In this document: positions 53,779 to 62,722 of the stretch, piece by piece
How positions within the stretch are numbered: position 1 is the stretch's first letter
Layout of the letters: every line of letters begins with the position of its first letter
Origin: Gonapodya prolifera JEL478
Lineage: Eukaryota > Monoblepharomycota > Monoblepharidomycetes > Monoblepharidales > Gonapodyaceae
Length of the DNA: 64,000 nucleotides
Direction of reading: 5' to 3'
Assembly: GCA_001574975.1 (NCBI GenBank)
Contig: KQ965782.1
Span: 95,279-159,278, forward strand
Position numbers and translations under genes: made by a program
Notes under the pieces: generated by a model
Told to the model about the DNA's origin: nothing
Database searches by the model: none
What the model saw: only the letters and a program-made list of their open reading frames with translations

Positions 53779-54579
53779 TCAGTCGAATTTCATGTGGCTG
53801 ACGGTTTTACCGCGTGGCATGCCTTTAGCTGACGGCAGGAAGTGGAGGGCGCGGTGTACGTTGACATTTGAGAAGTCGTCAACCTGATTGGGAACGAGGT
53901 TACTCTTTGGGAAGAAACGATGTCTTGTTTTCGAGTGTTCATAATTGTTGAATTTGATATGCGCCATGTACTTATTGTCCGCGTCCCGAAGATATTCAGA
54001 AATCTCAACCGCATGGTTTGCACATAATATCACAGGAATTGTGTCACATGGGACATATCTCCAGTATCCCAAGCGCGAAGCTTTGAAAGAACAGAGCACT
54101 TCAAATGTTAAACTCGCATAAAGCGGGCGTAATACTGTTTTCAAATTTAAAAAATATTCATTTGGAACGTGATGGTGTTGCAGCAATGAGCCCAAATGTG
54201 CATATAATTCGCTCACGTTGATTCCATTCCAAACCGTATCGTGGTTTGGAGGAGCATCCTGGTCAGCAATAACAATTATGCATCGGACTTGCTCTGGTAT
54301 TAAGTTCCATAAAATATCCATGAATTCGTACCCATCGCCCACTTCGAGCATGATTGAATCCTGAGACACTGAAATTGGAATTTTAGTTCCCTTTGCGAGG
54401 AAAATGAGATCTTTTTGAACTTTGCACATGTTTTCTTTGTAAAACCTACGAACCTTGAACCATTTGCGCACATGTTTCTGCACTTTCCTCAGCGCACCTT
54501 CCTCGGGGAAGCCTGTTATATCAAGCTCTCTAGCGCGCAGGTCAGCATGACAAGCAGCCAAATAACGAAGGGATTTCAT
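53779..54579 (-). CDS. unrecognised frame in viral block 2, 266 codons
   Basis: ATG at 54579 (MKSLRYLAACHADLRARELD), stop at 53779, no intron. Mixed alpha/beta sequence with a hydrophobic core strand (RCIIVIADQDAPPNHDTVWN) and WRYVPCDTIPVILCANHAVE. No domain recognised. It diverges from the LRAT-domain gene at 54743 with about 160 bp between them. Presumed viral from context and lack of introns. Confidence 0.55.
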   Translation of the reverse strand: MKSLRYLAACHADLRARELDITGFPEEGALRKVQKHVRKWFKVRRFYKENMCKVQKDLIFLAKGTKIPISVSQDSIMLEVGDGYEFMDILWNLIPEQVRCIIVIADQDAPPNHDTVWNGINVSELYAHLGSLLQHHHVPNEYFLNLKTVLRPLYASLTFEVLCSFKASRLGYWRYVPCDTIPVILCANHAVEISEYLRDADNKYMAHIKFNNYEHSKTRHRFFPKSNLVPNQVDDFSNVNVHRALHFLPSAKGMPRGKTVSHMKFD

Positions 54580-54742
54580 ATTACTATGGTCGTACAAATA
54601 CACTAACCGTGTTGGTTAAATGAGTGTCAGTGCACGGATCATGGGCCTAAAAGGGCTTCGATTCTCATAATTATTTTTCCAACACTTCGACACACTCGAA
54701 GTGTACTTAAGCCCAGCAACTTTTTACTTCTTCCATTCAAAA

Positions 54743-55270
54743 ATGGAAGACAAAGGCAATGACCAGGTCTGGGACTTGATACATGATCTTTGCAAACATC
54801 TTGAAGTGAGTTGTGCTGTTCAAAATGGGAACTCTCTGCATGTAACAAGACTTCCATCTAAGCTGTCCATGACACCATCCAAGTCTCGCGAGGAGAAAAC
54901 ACACTACCAGTTCCGCGCTGGAGACCTACTTGCCTACCCCATCAAGGGGAATGGAGAGACGGGGCCATGGCACTTCATGTTACATGCCGGGGAAGACGAG
55001 CAAGGTCAAGCGCTTGTTTGGCACAAGAGCGAGCAAGGAAAAGATCAGTCAACCTGGAAGTGTGAACGCTACGCGGATGCCATTGAAGCTTATGATGGCA
55101 AGAAGCTCCGTGTTATTGAAGTTGGGGATGATAGCGAAGCTGCACGTAGTCTTGCTCTGGCACGAGCCATGCTTCTGCATGAAGCAGGACGTGACCCACA
55201 GTATCATGTGATTTATGCCAACTGTGAGCATTTTGCGACCTATTGCCGTACTGGGAGGTATGTTCGTTAA
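54743..55270 (+). CDS. LRAT-domain (NlpC/P60-fold) protein in viral block 2
   Basis: ATG at 54743, 175 codons. The LRAT/H-rev107 pattern is clear: RAGDLLAYPI (first strand), GPWHFMLHAG (catalytic His region), and VIYANCEHFATYCRTGRYV (NCxHF with the catalytic Cys). The family comprises thiol acyltransferases/phospholipases of the papain-like NlpC/P60 fold; members occur in animals, some protists, bacteria and large DNA viruses. An insert of about 45 residues separates the His and Cys parts (YADAIEAYDGKKLRVIEVGD). No signal peptide or membrane anchor is obvious, unlike animal H-rev107 proteins. The frame looks whole; both catalytic positions are present. Confidence 0.7.
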   Translation: MEDKGNDQVWDLIHDLCKHLEVSCAVQNGNSLHVTRLPSKLSMTPSKSREEKTHYQFRAGDLLAYPIKGNGETGPWHFMLHAGEDEQGQALVWHKSEQGKDQSTWKCERYADAIEAYDGKKLRVIEVGDDSEAARSLALARAMLLHEAGRDPQYHVIYANCEHFATYCRTGRYVR

Positions 55271-55513
55271 AAATGCCATCCGTCACGCCTCATGTGCTGA
55301 CAAGGCGATTCAAATAGCTGGGAATCAAAACAAGCACAAAAGATTATACAGGTCCTTGCGCCCATAGCCATGCAGTTAACATTGAACATAGTTAGAGGGA
55401 GCAGCAGCTGCTAACTCATTTGGAACTCATCCTGGGCTTTTGGAAAAAATGTAAGAAAATATATATAAGGACACTTTGCGTGTCGGCGTGCCGTTATCAA
55501 AGCCCAGTGAAAC

Positions 55514-55713
55514 ATGTCTTTGCAATTAGTTATATTGTGCAATTTTATCGTGCTTTTTCTCATGAGTTTGAAAATTGTTGAGTTTTGGGAAGTATTCTCA
55601 TACGAAGCTGCACGTGGATCCTGCCTGACAACAACTTGGCAAAAGACCCGAGTTGAAAACTCAAAAGGTACGTTTAATTGTATGGTGCGAGTTTGTTTTG
55701 ATTTGGACTCATT
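55514..55713 (+). CDS. unrecognised frame interrupted by the PIF/Harbinger insertion
   Basis: ATG at 55514 with a membrane helix (LQLVILCNFIVLFLMSLKIV) and about 45 polar residues before the transposon boundary at 55714. TATATATAA at 55460-55468, about 45 bp upstream of the ATG, may be its promoter. Presumed viral; the rest of the gene, if any, is cut off by the insertion. Confidence 0.4.
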
Positions 55714-55748
55714 AGAGAGGTTGCGCAGCACATTTTATTTTCACAATT
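55714..55748 (+). repeat. left terminal inverted repeat of the transposon
   Basis: AGAGAGGTTGCGCAGCACAT then TTTATTTTCACAATT. Compared with the right end it shows one mismatch in the first seven bases, a 2-3 nt indel after GTTGCGCA and a perfect 16-bp inner match (TTTTATTTTCACAATT). Confidence 0.85.
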
Positions 55749-55822
55749 GTAATTTGGAAAATGAAATTCAAGCCCGCACCTTGCGCCAGCCCAGCACACA
55801 CAAATCCGGCGCACACCAAACC

Positions 55823-57043
55823 ATGCAAGACAATTCGTCTGACTCGTCCGATTCTGACGCGGGGACACGTGCTGCGATGCAATCGAATAGGAGGCGCCGG
55901 CGTATGGCGGTGTCGATCCTCCTCTCCCAGCTGGAGCGGATGATACCACCGGAGAGGCCATTCTACCCGGATGCGAGGCTCGATTTGAATGCCATGTCGA
56001 ACGCAGACTGCTTATTTAATTTTCGGTGAGTTCTGGTGGGAATCGTTGCTTGGGCAGACAGGATTGGGCTCAAACTAGTCGAGCGCAGTTTCGAAAAGGA
56101 CGACATTCTCCGTCTCTGGACAGCTCTGGAGCTCCCTGCAGTGATTGTTCTGGAAGAACGCCATAAGTTTCTTGGTGTGGAGGCGCTCTGTGTGCTTCTG
56201 AAGCGGCTGGCGTTCCCAAATCGCCTCTCGGACCTCTCGCCAACATTTGGTCGCTCACCCGGTGAACTGTCGTGGATTGTGTCGTATCTTGTTGGCGATC
56301 TGAAGGACCGATATGCAGAGATTTTGAAATGGGATGCAGACCGGCTGACGCCGCAGCTGCTGAAGCAGTTTTGTGGGGCGATTCATGACACCGGTTCACC
56401 TCTTCGTTCTGTCTTTGGATTCATTGATGGCACAGACCGCAGGATATTGCGGCCAACGCACCATCAAAGGAAGTACTACAGTGGGCAAAAGAGGCAGCAT
56501 TGCCTCAAGTATCAGGGTGTGGTGTCGCCGGATGGAATCATCATCCACCTGGCGGGACCATTTCTTGGTCCAGACCATGCATGACCTTTCCATTTTCCGG
56601 AAAAGCGGACTAAACGAGCTTCTTGCCCTTCATGGTATGTGCTCATTTTACTACGTGTTGTAATGGCTTTTGACATGCTTTTGGCAGCATTTGGACCAGC
56701 ACACGAACCTTACCAGGTGTACGGGGACCCTGCTTACCTCCCAGGCAACGGACACTTGGCAGGTCTGTGGAAGCTGGTGCATTTAAGTGATGCACAGCAG
56801 GAGTTTAACTCAAGGAACAGTGCTGTGCGTGTGTCTATTGAATGGGCATGGGAGAAGCCAGCCACACTCTTTGCATTCCTGAATTACTATAGGAATCTGA
56901 GGGTAGAGCTTTCTCCCGTAGGGTTGTACTATAGTATAGGCATACTTTTGACGAATGCTCATACTTGTTTGTATGGGAGTCAGACGGGTGAGCGGTTTGG
57001 ACTAACCCCCCCGACACTCGAGGAATACTTGAAAACGGAATAA
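55823..57043 (+). pseudogene. PIF/Harbinger transposase (DDE_Tnp_4, HARBI1-like)
   Basis: ATG at 55823 (MQDNSSDSSDSDAGTRAAMQ). The frame reads to about 56029, then the homology continues in another frame (DDILRLWTALELP, ELSWIVSYLVGDLKDRYAEI) to 56584 and again from about 56578 (MHDLSIFRKSGLNELLALHG). A GTATGT...CAG intron lies at about 56635-56687. The DDE triad positions are present: D in FGFIDGTDRRIL, D in VYGDPAYLPG, E in VRVSIEWAWEKP; the family end (GLTPPTLEEYL) and TAA follow at 57043. Two frame changes, near 56030 and 56580, are not explained by good introns, so this copy is probably inactive, although all catalytic residues survive. Confidence 0.8.
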
Positions 57044-57051
57044 ATTTTTCT

Positions 57052-58488
57052 TTACAAATTTTTCTTCTTAATATCCATTAACTCTTTAAACATAGTCGTC
57101 ATCATGTCCCTCATATTCTTTGCTTCCATCTCCCGCACCTCCAACTCACGCTCCTTCAACTCCAGCGCCTTCCGCTTCCTATCCTCCGACTCTCGCGCAA
57201 CCTCAAGCATGCCTTCCGCTTGCTTTTTGTCCGCGCGGAGCATGTCGGCAATCACCTTCAGGCTGCTACGGGCTTCCTCCGCTGGCTTCCCCTGCTTCCT
57301 TGGGACACTGCCCTCATCCTGTCCATCTGCGGTGTTCCGATCCACGTCCTCAAGCACCCTCTTCTTGGAGAGGGTTTCTGTTGCGTCTTTGCGTAAGCCT
57401 AGTGAGATAGAATGAGTGGTAGAACAAATTAGCACAAACACAAAACACACCCACAGGCAGCAATCAGCATGTCCTTCTCTGCCTCAGCACGCCTGTTCTC
57501 CTTTTCCTCAGCGCTTTCCATTTCGTACCTGGTGCGCTGGAAGAAAAGGACCACAATGGGTGAGGTACAAACACAACCTTACACCGTCACTCACATCTCT
57601 TGCATACGCCGCCACAAGCGCATCCAGCATAGTTTCCTCCTCGTCCTCCCCCGTGCGCTTCTCCCACGAGGCTCCGGTCTGCTCCCATGCCTTTACAAGG
57701 TTTGCTACGTTGCGGTCAGCATTGATGTAGGTGACCCCACTGTAAGCAACAGGGTCCTCCTGTATCATTGCCTCTGCAACCGCCATCCACTTTCCCTGCT
57801 TTGTCTCACCCTTGTTGTTGATCTCGTACGGACGAATGATGCTGGCGTGGCGCATTAAAACAACGTACTTGTCATAGTCCCATGAAAAGTACACCCCGGG
57901 CACCTTCCCTGACTTAGAAGCCTTTGCCGTTGCGGGCTGTTGCCTAACTTGTGTTCTGCAAGATGGGCAAGGAGTAGACGTGAGCCTAGAGGCTTCGGCG
58001 AGTGCAGCAGATCAGTCAATGTACACCTGACATGAAACACAAGTTCACAACCTTTCTACAGGAAAATTGTTACCAAAAACAACTCGCTCACCTGCTTCTC
58101 TTCATTGGAAAGCGCCTTCCACATGTTTCCAATTGTTGCCGGGATCATAGCAAAGCTCAGATCTGGAAATGCTGCTTTTACCTCCGGGCGCTTCTCCCTG
58201 GTAAAGAGCACAAACAGCGCAGGTGCAGACATGGGCAGGGCCAAAATCAATGTTGTAGAGGTTTTTGGTGGGCGTCCGCGGCGCTTGGGGAGGCCTTTCG
58301 GGACTGGCGACGGTTTGTTGGGTTGGACAGTTGAAGGGGTGTCTGTGGGTTGGTAGCATCCACAATGGAGCGTAAGAGACACCCAGAACAATCAGCAATC
58401 ATCGATCGATCCATTTCAATATGGGAAATTGGGATCACATGGGCTCACCACTCAAATCATTGTCCAAACTGTCCCCAGCCTTGTCCAT
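57052..58488 (-). CDS. transposon-encoded HMG-box plus Myb/SANT-like DNA-binding protein
   Basis: Minus strand. Exon 1: 58488-58449 (MDKAGDSLDNDLS); exon 2: 58342-58092 in phase, with an AT-hook-like KRRGRPPK and an HMG box (SAPALFVLFTREKRPEVKAA ... IGNMWKALSNEEKQ). After an unresolved junction, 57950-57570 encodes a Myb/SANT-like domain (SWDYDKYVVLMRHASIIRPY, GKWMAVAEAMIQEDP, VANLVKAWEQTGASWEKRTG). 57400-57052 encodes a charged coiled coil (ALELKERELEVREMEAKNMR) and the stop. Harbinger elements usually carry a Myb-like protein that brings the transposase to the nucleus and the ends; here an HMG box is added in front. Introns at 58448-58343 and near 57540-57400 are likely; the exact exon set between 58092 and 57960 is not settled. 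Confidence 0.6.
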
Positions 58489-58814
58489 CCTGATTTCTTG
58501 CACGCATCGAGCCCTGGCACCAGTAATAGCAAAACAAATGTAATTGATGGCGTTCTGGCGTGAAACAGATGTCCGATAGGTTCCAGTGAGCCTAATCGGA
58601 CACCACGTTTGCAGGTGACAGATGACGGTCAGCATCGAGAAACTGGACCGATGAGAATTGCCAACCTTGGCTCACCTGATGAATATCCAAAAATCGCGAA
58701 ACTCTGTTGCCGTTTCCGCAAGGAAATCGATGATTGTGCGGACTCACAAATCAACCCCCGGTTTTGTGGAAATGCACAATTTATTCCCGCTGCCACTTTT
58801 CTTGTGTGCTTCAA

Positions 58815-58847
58815 AATTGTGAAAATAAAACTTTGCGCAACGTCTCT
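58815..58847 (-). repeat. right terminal inverted repeat of the transposon
   Basis: AATTGTGAAAATAAAACTTT then GCGCAACGTCTCT, the reverse complement of the left end apart from a short indel and one or two mismatches; followed by the ATT target duplication. Confidence 0.85.
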
Positions 58848-58885
58848 ATTATTCTTGTACAACAGAAAGCACAGTTCCAACCCCC

Positions 58886-59452
58886 ATGATTATTGACGAA
58901 AACAATGGAAGCAGCAGCTCTTTGGCCCCACCAACAAGCATTCCAAACCCCAAGTATAAAAAGCAATCTCTGGAAAGCGCCATTGTTGTGTACGACTCTG
59001 CCGACAATGAGCCAGTTATCGCCTTTGTTGATGGGTTTGCTGGTCTGGCAAAGTTTCTTGGTCACGCCTCGAAATCAAATATCGCCTCAGGGAATACGCG
59101 ATTGCGAGGCGGTTTTTATGCGAAGAAGTGGGACACTGTGCCTCCAGACTCTTACAGCATCTTCCAAAGCGGATGGTTGGAACTTCAGGAGAAGATTGCC
59201 AATCCAGAAGTTCAAGCAAAGCAGAGGCTGCTCAAGCACCAGAACAAGCCGAATCAGACATCCAGAGGCGCTCTGTGGGGTGTTATGAAAGATGGACGAG
59301 AGATTGTAATCGACGGGAAGGATACTTTAACGGCAAGTGAGATAGCATCATGGTTCGACTCTCAAAATGGCACAAAGGGTTCAAAGGGGAAGATTAGTGA
59401 GCATATGAGAAGCGGTACACCATACAAAGGTTACAAGTTTGTTAGCAAGTAG
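58886..59452 (+). CDS. unrecognised frame in viral block 2, 188 codons
   Basis: ATG at 58886, only 39 bp right of the transposon end, stop at 59452. Contains two loosely similar halves: FAGLAKFLGHASKSNIASGN and TLTASEIASWFDSQNGTKGS, each a short helix-turn-helix-like segment followed by Gly/Tyr/Lys-rich sequence (YAKKW; GTPYKGYKF). This recalls small DNA-binding repeats next to viral homing-endonuclease domains, but the match is weak. Intronless and convergent with the capsid gene. Frame looks whole. Confidence 0.5.
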   Translation: MIIDENNGSSSSLAPPTSIPNPKYKKQSLESAIVVYDSADNEPVIAFVDGFAGLAKFLGHASKSNIASGNTRLRGGFYAKKWDTVPPDSYSIFQSGWLELQEKIANPEVQAKQRLLKHQNKPNQTSRGALWGVMKDGREIVIDGKDTLTASEIASWFDSQNGTKGSKGKISEHMRSGTPYKGYKFVSK

Positions 59453-59619
59453 TTGCAATATCCATCCACAATACGTTTTTATGTAAAGAATATTTATTAT
59501 ACACCTTTATAGACTGCTACAAGTAAACGATTTTCTGTCGTAATGGGCGAGCGAGAACGTTTGGTGAGCACTCTATGCCCCTACACCAACAACCATCCAT
59601 TGGGAACTTAGACGGGAAC

Positions 59620-60837
59620 TTAGCTAGCAAACACTGTGCCTGATTGACCCCCTCGGACGCGAAGGATGTTCCAAGACCGTGCATACACGCCAAGTTTGTA
59701 TCCGACATTGTTGGCAGTGTTGAGATTTAGCGCGAGAATGGCGGTATCAATTCGCGAAAAGTTTTGGCTTCCTGTAGGCGTTGCAAGTTCCGGGTAGAGC
59801 GCAAAACTGTAACTGTACACACCAACCGCGGGACAGCGGCTGTGGTTCTGGTAAGCAGAGACGTAATTGTGGTACTGCCCGGCTCGCGAAGAAAAGCGCT
59901 CGTTTCCATTCAGCAACAAGTTGGAGCTTGCGACAGTTTGCCCGCCATTCCACGCCGCGAGAGATGTGCCCCAGTTCGTGTAGTCGAACCAATTCTTGAG
60001 CGCCTTGTTGGCATCTAGGCGAATGAACCAGAATAGCTCGATAACCGGGTGGTTGAAAGTGAGCTGCGGTTTTATGTTTGGCGTGCTGCCGGACTCCAGA
60101 CCGTTGTGCTGCCAAACTCCAATTAGATATTGGGAGGCTTCAGCGCCAAGGAGGTCTCGCTCGGCCGTGTTGAGGAATATGTAGTCGATGTAGAGGGTCG
60201 CAGAAAGCTCGTCTGTGGAGGCTGAGAGGGGGAGGTTGTCAGAGGTGATGTAGAGGTTCGAAATGCTTTCAAACATGATCTCAATCGTGCATATATTGAA
60301 TTGCATGCTCACTATTGGGAGGGCATTCCCGTAGTTCAATGCAAACCAGAAAGGGAGAGGCAGGTACAAAGTGTAGGCAGGAATTGTAGATGCCTGCGTA
60401 GTTAAAGAAGCAACATTTCCAATCATTTTTTGGTACGCCTCTACCTTTGTCGGGGGACAAGTAAGTTCGAACCAAAGCTGCAAAATGTCGCTTGTAAGAC
60501 GGTCAGTTCGCACACCTGAAATAAGAAAGTCAGCCTGCTTCACAAGCGCATGACCTACATATTGAGTCCACGCTACTGGCTCCCCAGAGTTGGCGGTAAG
60601 TGCTGGTAAAGTGGCTTGCAACACTGTTGTGGAAGCCAAATCAGAGACGTGAGAGAAAGTAAAGATAGACTTTTGTCCAAACCTAACCTGCGACGAGGGC
60701 TCGATAGCAATAGACTCCTTACCAAAAGGGGTGTATTGCTTGAATGAAGACTTGAAATAGGTGATTGAAGCGTCACTTGTGAGAACGGCATCTTGAATAC
60801 CAACACCCAAAACCTGGCTCAAACCTCCTCCGGACAT
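59620..60837 (-). CDS. MCP: giant-virus major capsid protein (double jelly-roll), frame looks whole
   Basis: 405 codons, ATG at 60837, stop at 59620, no intron. The order of signatures is that of the Nucleocytoviricota capsid family: AVLTSDASITYFKSSFKQYT near the start, QVRFGQKSIFTFSHVSDLAS, WTQYVGHALVKQADFLISGV (the G..li....i.iGg region), LPLPFWFALNYGNALPIVSM between the two jelly rolls, ATLYIDYIFLNTAERDLLGA, ELFWFIRLDANKALKNWFDY and CPAVGVYSYSFALYPELATP, which matches the PxG(V)YxYSFAL/xPxxxxPTGS signature near the C-terminus. It is somewhat shorter than the usual 430-600 residues. It is the clearest evidence for the viral origin of this block. No sign of decay by eye. Confidence 0.9.
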   Translation of the reverse strand: MSGGGLSQVLGVGIQDAVLTSDASITYFKSSFKQYTPFGKESIAIEPSSQVRFGQKSIFTFSHVSDLASTTVLQATLPALTANSGEPVAWTQYVGHALVKQADFLISGVRTDRLTSDILQLWFELTCPPTKVEAYQKMIGNVASLTTQASTIPAYTLYLPLPFWFALNYGNALPIVSMQFNICTIEIMFESISNLYITSDNLPLSASTDELSATLYIDYIFLNTAERDLLGAEASQYLIGVWQHNGLESGSTPNIKPQLTFNHPVIELFWFIRLDANKALKNWFDYTNWGTSLAAWNGGQTVASSNLLLNGNERFSSRAGQYHNYVSAYQNHSRCPAVGVYSYSFALYPELATPTGSQNFSRIDTAILALNLNTANNVGYKLGVYARSWNILRVRGGQSGTVFAS

Positions 60838-60879
60838 GGTATTTTATCAAGTTTTCTTGTTGAAGAAATATGCTCAAAT

Positions 60880-60908
60880 AAATCAATTGTTGTCCCAACA
60901 ATTGATTT
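60880..60908. promoter_or_regulatory. 13-bp perfect inverted repeat upstream of the capsid gene
   Basis: AAATCAATTGTTG (60880-60892), spacer TCC, CAACAATTGATTT (60896-60908); 43 bp upstream of the capsid ATG. It may be a promoter-proximal operator-like site or the 3' hairpin of a neighbouring transcript: in mimivirus-like viruses transcripts end at such hairpins (family knowledge). Which of the two is inference. Confidence 0.6.
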
Positions 60909-61100
60909 TGTTTGGTTGTGAAACCAATGTACCAAGAAAAAAAAGTTGTTTGACAAACGCACGTTCATGGAGGTTGATTCAAGACCATGTACAACGTCTG
61001 ATGTATTTTGCCAAGAGCGTTATTTTATCGAAAAACTCTAAGATACATATGTTTTCCAAATGTCCCCAGTTCTACGCCACGTAATCCCCAACACCCTAGT

Positions 61101-61648
61101 GCTTTCTGATCATGAACGACTCCTTGCCGCCATCGTGATGTGAGTGCCTTGTACAATTCCTTAGTGTCTCCCTTGACACGGGGTGAGCACGATGCCCAGC
61201 GGATCAAAGGGGAAGCCCAGACCTGCGGCGTAGAGAGAGGAGTTGACTGGAGTGGCGAAGCGGGTGTGGCACGGGTGGCACGGGTGTGTCCTTAACGGTG
61301 CACCTGCTTGAGCGGAAGTATCAATAAGCGCAGATTGACGGACAGCGGATTGACGGATTGCAATAATATACATATATAGGGATCCAACTACTGAGTATTT
61401 TTGTATCATCTCTTCCGGAAAAGAGAAAAAACGCTTGCTGCGTCGACTTTCTACGAACCATATACTACAAAGCATGGCACTCCACCCGGAGATGGTCAAG
61501 TGGCTGGGTTCATCGTCGAGAAAATTGAAGTGTTGTACTAAATCGGTGGCTAATATATCTGCCTTCACTACTTCCGTATCCCGAGCCCGAGAAACACGAA
61601 CATCCGCTCTCCCTCCGGCCCGGTCCCGAGCAGGCTTACTTGTGCGCC
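61101..61648. other. junction region between viral block 2 and host DNA
   Basis: No gene that I can support. The minus-strand frame 61775-61161 is long, but its first half is antisense to the next gene. Its end (SLYAAGLGFPFDPLGIVL) with an AG-acceptor-like CGCCGCAG could be a lone host exon. GC content rises again here, so the viral edge is near 61,050-61,150. Confidence 0.35.
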
Positions 61649-62722
61649 ATGTCCATCCGCTCACACCAATCGCGAGACGTCGCCCTTGGTGTCCTCGTGT
61701 CCCTGCTACTTCTCTCACATGCCAGTGGGGAACGCTTTTGGGGACCGGACCTTCGCGTTCCTGGTGCCGGGACAACCAACGGTTGTGCCGATGGTCAATA
61801 CTGCTGCGTCGCCGTCGTAAAGTTGTCGGTAAACAAACCGTGTACCAGTATTAGCGGATGGTCCGACTTCGACAAAGAGAACGGTGGATGTGTCGATTTC
61901 GACAGCAATGTGAGTTTCTGGTCACGAACGGAGCTTAGGGGCGAGTGGGCTGGGGTGAAGGTCGTTGCCGCGTTTTGACGTCTCCAGTACTGTACTTGCG
62001 AGACACTGATTGAAGCATCGCGGCTCTGAATTCTGAAAACGTTGCGCCTCGGCAGGTCAAAAACTGCGGCTACTGCGGGTTGTCTTGCTATGTACCCTAC
62101 TCTACTGGAGTGACTTGTCGCCATGGCAAGTGCGTTGCAAGTGAGTGCAGAGTTGGCGCCTCACATCGTTTCTTGTTTTTTCACCGGGTCGAGATTGGCG
62201 TCATAACAAAACTTGTTCAATCCCTTTCCGCGCCCTGTGTTTTAGCTGGCTGCCAGCCTGGGTGGGCACTCTGCCTTGATCGGTGCCGAAGCCCAATAAA
62301 CGACCCCACACTATGTGGACCTTGTGGGATCAAGTGTCAGAGCGACAAAGTGTGTATAAGTGACGGAACAGGAGAAGGGTCCTACTGTTACAAAGGTGAG
62401 GAATGGCGGACAGCGGGGCAAAGACCACGTGCCACATTTGAAACTGGGACATTTGACTCACATCGTGCCCCACCGGACAGAACCTCCGCCTCCACCACCA
62501 GCAGGAGCAACTCAGAGCATGGGAGCGTGCAACAATGACGTGGAATGCTCGTCTGGTCAATGTGAGTTCCCGGCGGAGCAGCTGCTCACGGGCAATGACG
62601 TTAGATCCACAATATCAAGTCTCTGTGTGCTCACCTTCGGTTCCGTAGGTATCGACAACCCGTTGCTTGATCCAAACGACTCCTGGTGGAATATTGCACA
62701 ACCCGCGCGAGTGTGTCTGTAG
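61649..62722 (+). CDS. secreted cysteine-rich protein
   Basis: Four exons: 61649-61909, 62056-62140, 62246-62395 and about 62489-62722, all in phase; a possible extra intron 62563-62648 (GTGAGT...TAG) would keep frame and give CSSGQC-IDNPLL. Signal peptide: DVALGVLVSLLLLSHASGE. The mature protein has repeated Cys motifs: CADGQYCC, NCGYCGLSCY, CRHGKC, GCQPGWALCLDRCRSP, CGPCGIKCQSDKVCISDG and CNNDVECSSGQC, spaced like STIG1-type or other extracellular cysteine-rich modules (CGxCGxxC). A Pro-rich hinge (EPPPPPPAG) separates the last module. Likely extracellular or wall-associated; no enzyme signature. The start is chosen because the signal peptide begins directly after it. Confidence 0.7.

Larger units (their letters stand above)
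55714..58847. mobile_element. PIF/Harbinger DNA transposon
   Basis: About 3.13 kb with roughly 34-nt imperfect terminal inverted repeats: the left end AGAGAGGTTGCGCA...TTTTATTTTCACAATT matches the reverse complement of the right end. It is flanked by ATT on both sides (55711-55713 and 58848-58850), a 3-bp target duplication as expected for this superfamily, although TWA is the usual target. It carries two convergent genes, a DDE transposase (plus) and an HMG-box/Myb-like DNA-binding protein (minus), whose ends lie 8 bp apart. The two-gene layout is typical of PIF/Harbinger. Confidence 0.85.
53779..61100. mobile_element. endogenous giant-virus (Nucleocytoviricota-like) block 2, carrying a DNA transposon
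   Basis: Intronless, AT-richer DNA with a major capsid protein gene (59620-60837), an LRAT-domain gene and three unknown frames, interrupted by a 3.1 kb PIF/Harbinger element (55714-58847). The left edge lies between 53,560 and 53,779; the right edge is somewhere after 60,910 and before 61,640. No terminal repeats were seen. It is a partial copy. The capsid and three neighbouring frames look whole, so by eye this block is better preserved than block 1. Confidence 0.8.

Noticed and set aside
55454-55475. AATATATATAAGG as a definite viral promoter
   Set aside because: A plausible TATA box by position, but one AT-rich site cannot be called with confidence; mentioned only in the neighbouring entry.
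61161-61775. Minus-strand 204-codon frame as a gene next to the viral block
   Set aside because: Much of it is antisense to the region around the secreted-protein start, and it lacks a domain; at most its last 25 codons could be an exon.
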